From assembly GCA_029257695.1 (NCBI GenBank), contig JARIAU010000025.1:1-64000 (forward strand): a DNA stretch of 64,000 nt. Direction: 5' to 3'. The position numbers and the translations under genes were made by a program. Numbering within the stretch: position 1 is the stretch's first letter; every line of letters starts with the position of its first letter. The notes under the pieces are model-generated. The model was not told the DNA's origin and did no database searches. It worked only from the letters and a program-made list of their open reading frames with translations. The DNA is from Oscillospiraceae bacterium (GTDB taxonomy: Bacteria; Bacillota; Clostridia; Oscillospirales; Oscillospiraceae). This document shows, piece by piece, positions 9,355 through 16,853 of the stretch.

Positions 9355-10012
9355 ACCCCTCTTCCTTCCAGTAAGGAATCATTCGTTCCAAGGCCCCGAT
9401 GGTTTTCAGCGGTGCCTCCCCTGTTCCCCGTCCGTCATGAAGACAGATGACCGCCGTTCCATGGACCTGTGATCGCAGCTTCCGGCACAACCCGTCCACG
9501 CTGGCATCCTTGGCCCAATCTCCCACGATCACTGTCCACAGCACCTGTTTCAGCCGATACCGTCTGCACAGCCATAGCCCAAGCAAGGTTGCATGACCCC
9601 AAGGCGGACGGTAATAGGCCGGTTTGGCCTCCAAATCCGTGAGAATCTGCATACTTTTTCGAAAATCCATCCACAGGCTGTGGGGCAGCTGAAGAATCTG
9701 GTTCTGATGATTCAGCGAATGCAGTCCGATGGTATGCCCCTCCTTCTGAATCCGCCGAAGCAGCTCCGGGTGCTGTGCCGCCGTCGAAGCCAACAGAAAG
9801 AAACTGGCATGGATTTCCTGTTCCGCCAGAAGATCCAACAGCTTCGGCGTATACCGTGGATCCATCCCGTCATCAAAGGTCAAGCACAGGGTCTTTCCGC
9901 TCCTGCACCGCTTACGGAGTGGATTGGTGCAGCGGAGCACCACCGTAGTGAGCCCTCCGACCAACCGCATTCCGAGCCAAAGCGCCCCTGCGATAAGCAG
10001 CACCTTAAGCAT
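9308..10012 (-). CDS. Membrane-anchored polysaccharide deacetylase (NodB domain)
   Basis: 234 residues from the ATG at 10012 (GGAGGGG upstream; it overlaps the stop of the preceding gene by 8 bp). An N-terminal hydrophobic segment (about 2-25) probably anchors the protein with the catalytic domain outside. NodB motifs are clear: TFDDG (motif 1, general base and metal Asp), HSLNH (metal-binding His pair), RPPWGH (motif 3) and a later CLHDG (motif 5). It should remove N- or O-acetyl groups from a surface sugar such as GlcNAc in peptidoglycan or a glycolipid. A longer in-frame GTG/ATG start at 10048 exists but lacks a good RBS. Confidence 0.88.
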   Translation of the reverse strand: MLKVLLIAGALWLGMRLVGGLTTVVLRCTNPLRKRCRSGKTLCLTFDDGMDPRYTPKLLDLLAEQEIHASFFLLASTAAQHPELLRRIQKEGHTIGLHSLNHQNQILQLPHSLWMDFRKSMQILTDLEAKPAYYRPPWGHATLLGLWLCRRYRLKQVLWTVIVGDWAKDASVDGLCRKLRSQVHGTAVICLHDGRGTGEAPLKTIGALERMIPYWKEEGYVFETISEFLEEHTD

Positions 10013-11039
10013 AACACCCCTCCAGCTCCTGCCACTGCCGACGCCCATCCTCCATATTCCGTTTCATCTGCGCCATATGCGTTTGATAACTGCGGTATCT
10101 GGATTCATCCGCCAACAGCTGCAAAATCTGGCCACAGGCATCTGTACGCCGCCGGATGACCATTCCGATCTGATTTTCCTCAATAAATCCAGCGTTTTCC
10201 ATCTCATGTTGGTAGACCGGATGCATAGCAACATACGGTGTGGTGGCATAAATGCTCTCAAACAAAGAAACTCCGCCGGGCTTGGAAATCACCACATCCG
10301 CTGCTGCCAGATAATCTTGAATCCGATCCACAAATCCGGTGGCTTGCACCCAGGGATACTCTGCCCGGATTTTTTCAAGCAGCGGCTGATTTTTTCCGGT
10401 GATGACCGTGATCCGCAGCTCTGGATGCAGTGCGAACCCTCGCAGCAGCTCTTCCAGCCACGGGATCAGCCCCAGGCCACCCCCCATGATGAGCAGATGC
10501 TTTTCCTTCTGCATCCCCCTTTTTTCCGCAAGGCCTCGCACTTCCTCCCGAATCGGAATCCCTCGGATCCGGATCCGCTCCGGTGAAATTCCCAGTTTCA
10601 TCAGTTGATCGGCCGTCTCGGTTCCCGCCACCAAATAACACTCCGCATGGGGATAGAGCCAACCGGCATGAACCCCCACATCTGTGATGCAAATGTGAAC
10701 CGGGATCTCCAGCCGCCCCAGCTTCCTGCCGCAGCCGGACCAAGTGGTCACCACCCGATCCGGCCGGATGCGTTCCAGTTCCCGCTGCACTGCCGCCGCC
10801 GATTTCCGTCCCTCATATGTTCCTCTGCCAATGCGGTTGATCGCATTATACAGCCGGCCATGCCGACAAATCACACGGCGAAACACCTCATAGATCCGCT
10901 CTGCCTGATTGGGATACAGCAGCTGCACCACATCACTGATCTCGACCGTATGCCCCATGCAGCGATACTCTTCCGCCAAGGCATCGGCGGCACACCGGTG
11001 CCCGCTCCCAAACCCAGAGGTCAAAATCCAAACCTTCAT
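10005..11039 (-). CDS. MGDG synthase/UgtP-like glycosyltransferase (GT28-type)
   Basis: 344 residues. The N-terminus MKVWILTSGFGSGHRCAADAL matches the SxGxGHxxAA motif of diacylglycerol glycosyltransferases (MGDG synthase N-terminal domain). The C-terminal half has the GT-B sugar-nucleotide features GGGLGLIPWLEELL, TGKN and ADVVISKPGGVSLFE, where KPGG is typical of GT28/MurG-like enzymes. It probably transfers a hexose from a UDP-sugar to a lipid at the inner face of the membrane. It starts 9 bp after the papain-like gene and overlaps the deacetylase, so it is part of one operon. Confidence 0.85.
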   Translation of the reverse strand: MKVWILTSGFGSGHRCAADALAEEYRCMGHTVEISDVVQLLYPNQAERIYEVFRRVICRHGRLYNAINRIGRGTYEGRKSAAAVQRELERIRPDRVVTTWSGCGRKLGRLEIPVHICITDVGVHAGWLYPHAECYLVAGTETADQLMKLGISPERIRIRGIPIREEVRGLAEKRGMQKEKHLLIMGGGLGLIPWLEELLRGFALHPELRITVITGKNQPLLEKIRAEYPWVQATGFVDRIQDYLAAADVVISKPGGVSLFESIYATTPYVAMHPVYQHEMENAGFIEENQIGMVIRRRTDACGQILQLLADESRYRSYQTHMAQMKRNMEDGRRQWQELEGCYA

Positions 11040-11048
11040 TTTTTCTCC

Positions 11049-11588
11049 TCACACAGGCTGATACTGCCCGATCGCTCCGGTGTACACAAATTCCGCCGAG
11101 GAAACGCTCAAAAAATCATGCGGCCGCACCAGCGACGACGGCTTATCCAGCACATGGATTTCCGCCCGCTGCAAGGCCTCCGCCACAAACTGCGAGCAAA
11201 ACATCCGGTTTTCCCGCTCCGCCGGGATGCCCCGGTAGCAGTAGATCAACCCCAAAAGATTGTACTTGCAGCCGGCCTGTTCATACTCCGCAATCACCTG
11301 CCGCAGCGTTTCTTTTTCTGCTCGGCTGACTGCCAGTCGCAGCAGCACTATATCCGAGCGGTGATGCGCTGCAAAAAAGCCGTGATTGCGGCCCTCCACC
11401 ACAAATCCGGCTGCAAACATATTCCACAGTTCCTTCCGTCCCATGGAATAAACCTCTTCCAAGCTGTCGTCCAAGGCAATGGAGCAGTGGTTATAACTCA
11501 CGCCCAACAACCGCTGGATCACTATCCCCAAAAGGGTATTTGTTTTCGACACCATGATATAGATATAGTCTTGTTCTCTGGGTTCCAT
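11049..11588 (-). CDS. YiiX/NlpC-like papain-fold cysteine hydrolase
   Basis: 179 residues from ATG 11588, chosen because GGAGG sits 8 nt upstream; the longer frame to 11633 starts inside a hairpin. SYNHCSIALDD near residues 30-42 and RMFCSQFVAEAL near 131-142 resemble the permuted His and Cys motifs of YebB/YiiX-type NlpC/P60 proteins. No signal peptide is visible. These proteins act on amide, ester or thioester bonds, sometimes of lipids. As first gene of the operon it may process the same lipid or glycan. Family assignment is moderate, substrate unknown. Confidence 0.6.
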   Translation of the reverse strand: MEPREQDYIYIMVSKTNTLLGIVIQRLLGVSYNHCSIALDDSLEEVYSMGRKELWNMFAAGFVVEGRNHGFFAAHHRSDIVLLRLAVSRAEKETLRQVIAEYEQAGCKYNLLGLIYCYRGIPAERENRMFCSQFVAEALQRAEIHVLDKPSSLVRPHDFLSVSSAEFVYTGAIGQYQPV

Positions 11589-11603
11589 ATGAATTTCCTC
11601 CAA

Positions 11604-11644
11604 AAAACAAAGGCGTGCATTGCTCGTCTGCACGCCTTTGTTTT
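11604..11644 (-). terminator. Strong hairpin with U-run directly before the operon's first RBS
   Basis: Perfect 16-bp arms (AAAACAAAGGCGTGCA and complement) with a 9-nt loop; on the minus strand TTTTTT follows and the next bases are the GGAGG of the papain-like gene. It can end transcripts coming from the small membrane gene upstream, or act as a leader attenuator for the operon. Confidence 0.7.
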
Positions 11645-11767
11645 GCGATTGATTTGGAACGAAGCTCGCTCCCGGGGCCGTTTCTGGTCCGAATGCTGAA
11701 ACAACAGACCTGACGGTCCGGATGGCTGCATGGAGGGGATATGCCTTGCATCACCGCCCTCTTCCGC

Positions 11768-12109
11768 TCATTGCATAAAAAGGAACATTCCCAATGCACT
11801 GGACACGAGGGAGATCGTCACCAAAACATTGGACACAAGGTATCTCTTGTGCGTTTTGCCTGCATAGCGGATCAACAGAGCCACCGCCGCCAAAAAACCA
11901 AAGATCCAGGCCAGCATCTGCTGTCCCACATAAACCATCGGGATGCTGATGGCATTCACATAAGAAATGACAAATGCCCATCCCCCCAGTACAACAAAAA
12001 TGGCATTCTGCATTTTCTGGTTGTGTACAAAAAACAGAAGAATTGCTCCCAAGATCGACACAACGACGCAAGCAACAAACAAAAGAATCAAATGAAACAG
12101 TAATGTCAT
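11768..12109 (-). CDS. Small four-helix integral membrane protein, unknown function
   Basis: 113 residues from ATG 12109 (GCGGGGAAATACC upstream; an alternative GTG at 12139 adds 10 residues). Four hydrophobic segments cover nearly the whole protein, with a short basic loop GKTHKRYLVS between the third and fourth. No motif is recognised. It lies between the histidine kinase and the surface operon, on the same strand as both, and about 80 bp past the kinase stop. Confidence 0.6.
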   Translation of the reverse strand: MTLLFHLILLFVACVVVSILGAILLFFVHNQKMQNAIFVVLGGWAFVISYVNAISIPMVYVGQQMLAWIFGFLAAVALLIRYAGKTHKRYLVSNVLVTISLVSSALGMFLFMQ

Positions 12110-12188
12110 GGTATTTCCCCGCACTATTGAATTGATCACAGTATAACAGCCATCTCTAAAGAAAGAGGGAAGGAAATTCTAAAGAATT

Positions 12189-13217
12189 CTAAACATTCAC
12201 CGGAATACTCAGCGTAATGAGGAACCGATCCTCCTCGCAGCGCCATGCCACCGTGCCTCCATGCTGCGACACGATATGTTCCATGGTTTGCAGTCCCAAT
12301 CGGTGGCTTTCGCTTTCCCGTTCTTCCGGACAGATCGCATTGGACTGCTCCAGCGTCAGCCAATTCTCCTGTACCGACAGTCGGAGCCGCACCGGTTTCG
12401 TCTCATCCGCATACTTTTGGATATTGGAAAGCAAGTTATCAAATACTCGAAATATCTCTTGAATGTCAAAGTAACCGGAGAACGGGGTGCATTCCGACCA
12501 ATCCGTTTCCACGGTAAAGGTGTCCGACAGAACACTTTCCCAGTCAGCTACCACCTGCTGCAGCAGCAGCTGTCCGTTTTCAAAATACTCCGCATGACGG
12601 ACATCCTGCTCCAGAAGCCGCTCCATCAGCTCCTTCATTTGCTGCCCCTTGCGAAGGGTAAGATCAATGTAAGCATCCACCTCTTCCTCCGTCCGATTCT
12701 TTTTTGCGGCCAGAAGCTCCGAATAAGACAGCACAGAGGTGAGGGGGGTGCGGATGTCATGGGCAATCGAACGGATGAACCGTTCCCGCTCTTCTGCCAT
12801 CGCCGCCTCCTTGCGGCTCAGGTTCCGTTCCGTATCCGAAAGATAGTTGATGCTCCGAGCCAATTCGGTCAGCTCATTCTCCCCTTCCTCCGGAATTCGG
12901 TAATCTGCACGCATGTGATGGGTGCGGAGGGCCTCGATCCCGTCAATGATTTCCTCCAGATACACCAGCTTTTTCCCCAACAGAAAAAGGAAGATCACCA
13001 CAAAAAACAGTGCGGATGCCAGCAGACAGATTCCCTGCACCCAAATACTCACCACATCCAGCAGATACTCATGGTTCACTTTCCCCACTTGCTCCAGATA
13101 CCGGTAGCAAATGGAGGAAACTGTATGATCCAGAAAGCCAAACAGAAACACCGAAATCAGCATCGACACCGCCAACAGCACCAAAATCTCTTTGGAAAGT
13201 TTCTTTTTAGTCCACAT
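12189..13217 (-). CDS. Sensor histidine kinase (VanS-like)
   Basis: 342 residues. Two transmembrane segments (about 10-32 and 58-82) enclose a short extracytoplasmic loop, followed by a HAMP-like linker. The H-box is SIAHDIRTPLTSV (phospho-acceptor His near residue 154), the N-box is FDNLLSNIQKY, and the G-box region is HRLGLQTMEHIVSQHGG. It overlaps its response regulator by 11 bp. The organisation and H-box resemble VanS-type kinases that sense envelope stress; the actual signal is unknown. Confidence 0.87.
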   Translation of the reverse strand: MWTKKKLSKEILVLLAVSMLISVFLFGFLDHTVSSICYRYLEQVGKVNHEYLLDVVSIWVQGICLLASALFFVVIFLFLLGKKLVYLEEIIDGIEALRTHHMRADYRIPEEGENELTELARSINYLSDTERNLSRKEAAMAEERERFIRSIAHDIRTPLTSVLSYSELLAAKKNRTEEEVDAYIDLTLRKGQQMKELMERLLEQDVRHAEYFENGQLLLQQVVADWESVLSDTFTVETDWSECTPFSGYFDIQEIFRVFDNLLSNIQKYADETKPVRLRLSVQENWLTLEQSNAICPEERESESHRLGLQTMEHIVSQHGGTVAWRCEEDRFLITLSIPVNV

Positions 13218-13899
13218 AGTACCCTCTTCCCCAAGCGGTTTTGATATACTTCGGTTCTCTGGAATTGTCTCCCAGCTTTTTTCTCAGGTTCTTGATATGC
13301 ATCATGACCGCACTGTCACTGATTGCATTTTCCTCCCATACGGACTGATAAATATGCTCCAGCGAAAAGATTTTCTTTCTGTTTTGAACCAAAAGGGCCA
13401 GAATCTTGTATTCCGTATAGGTCAGATTGATCGGTTCCCCACTGCGGGTCACCGACTGGCCATTCAGATCAACGGTCAGATCCCCCAGCAAACAAATTTC
13501 ACTGCACTCCGGCAGGGTCTCCGTTTTGATGCGGCCCCTGCGGAGAATCGCTTTCACCCGCATCAGCAGCTCAATATTGGAAAACGGCTTGACCAGATAG
13601 TCATCCGCTCCCACCGAAAAGCCCATCACCTTGTCTGACTCTCCGGAATATGCCGTCAGGAAGAACAGCGGTGCATCGTACCTTCTGCGGATCTCCGCTC
13701 CCGCCATAAATCCGTTCTGTTCCGGCATATTGATATCCAAAATGTATAAATCAATGTCCGCAGCCGCCCGCTCCACAGCTTCTCTCCCATTGCAGGCTGT
13801 CACGACCTCATAGCCCTCGCTTCGCAGAAGCAGGCAGAGAACTTCACGGATCTCATTTTCGTCATCTGCCACCAAAATACAGGTTTGATTGTTTCGCAT
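13207..13899 (-). CDS. OmpR-family response regulator (VanR-like)
   Basis: 230 residues from ATG 13899, where GGGAGGAAAGCAACC gives a good RBS; a much longer upstream frame is not needed. The receiver domain shows the acidic pair (ADDENE), the phospho-acceptor Asp in LYILDINMPEQNG, and the K of VKPFS. The C-terminal winged helix spans about 130-230 (NLTYTEYKILALLVQNRKK...VMMHIKNLRKKLG...YIKTAWGRGYYVD). It pairs with the downstream kinase and probably controls envelope genes. Confidence 0.9.
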   Translation of the reverse strand: MRNNQTCILVADDENEIREVLCLLLRSEGYEVVTACNGREAVERAAADIDLYILDINMPEQNGFMAGAEIRRRYDAPLFFLTAYSGESDKVMGFSVGADDYLVKPFSNIELLMRVKAILRRGRIKTETLPECSEICLLGDLTVDLNGQSVTRSGEPINLTYTEYKILALLVQNRKKIFSLEHIYQSVWEENAISDSAVMMHIKNLRKKLGDNSREPKYIKTAWGRGYYVD

Positions 13900-14187
13900 G
13901 GTTGCTTTCCTCCCTCGCTTACACACAAGCTCCCTCTCCACCCCGTTCATAGGGCTGCTCATGCCGGACACACTCGTTTTACACTTGCGATTGAACCTTC
14001 GTGGAGGTATTTCCATCCGCATCATGCACATCTGCAAAATACGCCGGCCTCGTATCCGTCACAAATACAAGTGGTGTTTCCACGATCCATCCCTCACAAG
14101 ATTTCTTCTTTTTTCATTTTACACCGATATTCGAAAAAATCCACTACTACCCTGAACAAACTCGTTTTTGTTGTTTCGCTTTTCTCG

Positions 14188-14840
14188 GAAGAGGGTGCTG
14201 CCTGTGGCAAAGCTTCCCTTGCCTGCAATAAGGCCAGCCGCCGGAACTACCTGTTGAGCGGCCTGATTGAATGCGAAACCTGTGGTGCCACCTATGTGGG
14301 CCACACCAGCACCAATAAAAAAGGCTACCAGACCAGCTATTACTGCTGCGGCAACAAATACCGCACCCATGAGTGCAAGGCAAAAAATATAAACGCCAAT
14401 CAGCTGGAGACCTTTGTGGTCGCTCAGTTGAAGGCGTTCCTCGGCGCACAAGATTATTCGAACGCAGCCCGAGAGATTGCGGAGCAGGTGAACGGCGCCA
14501 GCGTGGATCTCTCTGCTGAAAAAAAAGAATTATCCACAATCAAAGATAAAATTGCAAATGGTGTGCGTGCGATCCTCTCCGGCGTGGACATTCCGGAGTT
14601 GCAGACTGAATTGGACCGGCTGCGTGTCCGGCAGTCCGAACTGGAGGACATCATTCAACGGGCCAGCACTACTCGGCCCCATGTTGACCCGGCCGCCATC
14701 GAAACAATGCTGCGAGAAGATGCCCAGCGTATCGACACCAACCTCACCCCCGAGGAGCTCACCGCTCTGATCCGTCAGTATATAAAAATATACGCCCACA
14801 TCGACGGATCATGTTCCGTAAATGTAGGCGCACATATTTC

Positions 14841-14862
<22 letters not shown>
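14188..14862 (+). pseudogene. C-terminal remnant of a large serine recombinase
   Basis: The frame encodes about 224 residues matching only the C-terminal part of large serine recombinases: ASRRNYLLSGLIECETCGATYVG and YYCCGNKYRTHECKAKNI form the zinc ribbon, followed by a coiled-coil-like stretch (LSAEKKELSTIKDKIA...LDRLRVRQSELEDIIQRA) and the end EELTALIRQYIKIYAHIDG. The catalytic resolvase domain and the recombinase domain are absent; upstream codons in this frame are antisense to the response regulator and meaningless. The stop lies 22 bp inside the tRNA-fMet gene. This looks like what is left of an integrated element whose attachment site was the tRNA 3' end. Confidence 0.8.
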
Positions 14863-14917
<55 letters not shown>

Positions 14918-14958
14918 ATATGAAGTTGAACCGAGGTGTTATCCTCAAGTGCCTGTTT

Positions 14959-14987
14959 AGTATAGCACCGTTTTGAGTCAATGTCAA
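14959..14987 (-). promoter_or_regulatory. Sigma-A promoter of tRNA-fMet
   Basis: On the minus strand TTGACA, a 17-bp spacer and TATACT precede the tRNA by about 40 bp. This is near consensus, as expected for an initiator tRNA. Confidence 0.8.
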
Positions 14988-15091
14988 CCCTCTTTTTCAA
15001 AAATAACCCGTTTACAAAAAAGAGTGGTTCTGACTTACGCAATCCCTTCCCACATCGGACTCAAACTACACAGTTGAATCCGATGCAGGAC

Positions 15092-15178
15092 TGGTGCCGG
15101 AGACCGGGATCGAACCGGCACGTGATCACTCACACGGGATTTTAAGTCCCGGGCGTCTACCAATTCCGCCACTCCGGC
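15092..15178 (-). tRNA. tRNA-Leu (TAA)
   Basis: 87 nt with encoded CCA. GCCGGAGT/CTCCGGC acceptor stem, D-loop GAATTGGTAGACG, anticodon loop CTTAAAA (anticodon TAA, reads UUA), a long class II variable arm (TGTGAGTGATCACG) and T arm CCGGTTCGATCCCGG. Confidence 0.96.
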
Positions 15179-15188
15179 ATACCTTTGC

Positions 15189-15217
15189 ATTTTACCACGC
15201 TCCTGCCATGCCGTCAA
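15189..15217 (-). promoter_or_regulatory. Sigma-A promoter of tRNA-Leu
   Basis: On the minus strand TTGACG, a 17-bp spacer and TAAAAT stand 10 bp from the mature 5' end. Confidence 0.75.
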
Positions 15218-15262
15218 TCTGTTTTGTCCGATCTTCCCTCCACACTTTTTTCAATTCGGTTG

Positions 15263-15292
15263 TCATATTTCTCCTTCCGCCTGCATATCTTA
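15263..15292 (+). promoter_or_regulatory. Putative sigma-E (mother-cell sporulation) promoter
   Basis: TCATATT, a 14-bp spacer and CATATCTTA fit the sigma-E pattern (KMATATT, 14-15 bp, CATAYNNT). It is followed after about 15 bp by a good RBS and the 37-codon gene. Judged by eye only. Confidence 0.5.
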
Positions 15293-15321
15293 TCTTCAGA
15301 CTATTTTGGAGGTACTCAATT

Positions 15322-15435
15322 ATGAACCAGTTTGACCGTATGTTCGCTCATGCTTTCCCCGCAGATCCCCCCGAGGGCGATTTGGATGATTTCATCTTTT
15401 CCGCCAGTGAGGACTGTCTCATTAGCGACCGATAA
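15322..15435 (+). CDS. 37-residue acidic microprotein, probably sporulation-associated
   Basis: The frame encodes MNQFDRMFAHAFPADP... and ends in CLISDR. Three signals support it as a real gene: GGAGG 9 nt before the ATG, a sigma-E-like promoter 30 bp upstream, and a hairpin terminator 4 bp past the stop. The peptide is strongly acidic (about nine Asp/Glu against three Lys/Arg) with one Cys near the end and no membrane segment. I recognise no family. Many small mother-cell proteins end up in the coat or cortex, but that role is inference. Confidence 0.6.
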   Translation: MNQFDRMFAHAFPADPPEGDLDDFIFSASEDCLISDR

Positions 15436-15439
15436 GGCA

Positions 15440-15480
15440 AAAAGCACGGATTTCCCAGAGAAAACCGTGCTTTTCTCTTT
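15440..15480 (+). terminator. Terminator of the microprotein gene
   Basis: AAAAGCACGG and CCGTGCTTTT arms with a 15-nt loop, followed by CTCTTT. It isolates the microprotein gene from prfB. Confidence 0.7.
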
Positions 15481-15546
15481 ACAGGTCTGGTTTTTTTGGC
15501 TATAATATCAAATTGAAGTAATATGTATCGAAGAAAGGATAATACT

Positions 15547-16674
15547 ATGGCAATCCTTCAGTTTGATGAATACATCAGTAAGCTCCAGGCTATGAAGCCG
15601 GTCCTCACCGATCTGGCCGGCGCCCTCGGCATGGACGCCCTTGAGCAGGAGCTGGATCTGCTGCAGGCAGAGAGCGGTGCAGACGGGTTCTGGAACAACA
15701 TGGAAAACGCCCAGAAGGTTACCACCCGCATCAAGAACCTGCAGGACAAGATTGAAAGCCAGCACAAGCGTGAGGCCACGCTGGAAGATCTGCTGGTGCT
15801 GTGCGAGATGGGCCGGGAGATGGAGGACGAATCCATCGTTCCCGAGGTCATCGAGGGCTACAATCAGCTGGCACAGGATCTGGAAAAGGCACGCCTTGCC
15901 ACCCTGTTCACCGGCGAGTATGACAACCTGCCCTGTATGCTCTCCATCCATGCCGGTGCCGGCGGCACCGAGGCACAGGACTGGGCCAGTATGCTCTTCC
16001 GTATGTACACCCGCTGGGCCGACCGACAGGGCTTCAAGTGGGAAACGCTGGACTATGAGGACGGTGAAGAAGCCGGCATCAAGACCGCAACCATTATGGT
16101 GACCGGCGAGAACGCCTATGGCTATCTCCGTGGCGAACACGGTGTCCATCGTCTGGTCCGTGTGTCCCCCTTCGACTCCAACGCCCGCCGTCAGACCTCT
16201 TTTGCCGCTGTGGAAGTCATGCCCGACCTGCCCGACGATGTGGAAGTGGACATCCGTCCCGAGGATGTGGAGATGCAGGTCTTCCGTTCCTCCGGTGCAG
16301 GCGGTCAGCACATCAACAAGACCTCCTCTGCCGTGCGTCTGATCCACAAGCCCACCGGCATCGTGGTGGCCAGCCAGCAGCAGCGTTCTCAGTTCCAGAA
16401 CAAGGACACCTGCTATCGTATGCTGCGTGACAAGCTGGTCCAGCTGCAGATGCAGGCCCATGCGGAGAAGATCTCCGACTTGAAGGGCGTGCAGATGAAG
16501 ATCGAATGGGGCAGCCAGATCCGCTCCTATGTGTTCATGCCCTATCAGATGGTCAAGGACACCCGTACCGGATTTGAAACCAGCAACATCAGCAATGTGA
16601 TGGACGGTGATCTGGACGGCTTTATCAACGCTTACCTCACCTGTGAAGCCACCGGAACCTGGGTCACCAAGTAA
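15547..16674 (+). CDS. prfB: Peptide chain release factor 2
   Basis: 375 residues from ATG 15547 (AAAGGAT upstream). The stop-codon recognition motif SPF (VRVSPFDSNARRQTS) identifies RF2 (UGA/UAA), and SSGAGGQHINKTSSAVRL contains the GGQ loop that triggers peptidyl-tRNA hydrolysis in the ribosome. The usual CTTTGA programmed +1 frameshift near codon 25 is missing: the frame reads straight through MAILQFDEYISKLQAMKPV. So the autoregulatory frameshift known from many bacteria is not present here. A terminator follows at 16698. Confidence 0.95.
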   Translation: MAILQFDEYISKLQAMKPVLTDLAGALGMDALEQELDLLQAESGADGFWNNMENAQKVTTRIKNLQDKIESQHKREATLEDLLVLCEMGREMEDESIVPEVIEGYNQLAQDLEKARLATLFTGEYDNLPCMLSIHAGAGGTEAQDWASMLFRMYTRWADRQGFKWETLDYEDGEEAGIKTATIMVTGENAYGYLRGEHGVHRLVRVSPFDSNARRQTSFAAVEVMPDLPDDVEVDIRPEDVEMQVFRSSGAGGQHINKTSSAVRLIHKPTGIVVASQQQRSQFQNKDTCYRMLRDKLVQLQMQAHAEKISDLKGVQMKIEWGSQIRSYVFMPYQMVKDTRTGFETSNISNVMDGDLDGFINAYLTCEATGTWVTK

Positions 16675-16697
16675 CCTACAACAACCGATGCTATTTC

Positions 16698-16736
16698 AAA
16701 CGATCCGTGCTCTTTAGGGCACGGATCGTTTCGTTC
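16698..16736 (+). terminator. Terminator of prfB
   Basis: AAACGATCCGTGC and GCACGGATCGTTT arms, 8-nt loop, followed by CGTTC. Confidence 0.8.
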
Positions 16737-16853
16737 ATAAAATGTTCGTAGTATTTTCAAATTCAATTAAGGTTATGCTTATAGAATGAACACAACGAAT
16801 CCGGAGCGGGTTCTTTTCTATCATATCAATTCCCAGAAAGGAGTTCTTTCATA

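Noticed and set aside
13885-14187. N-terminal extension of the recombinase frame
   Set aside because: These codons overlap the start of the response regulator on the other strand and show no resolvase motifs; the recombinase is a true C-terminal fragment.
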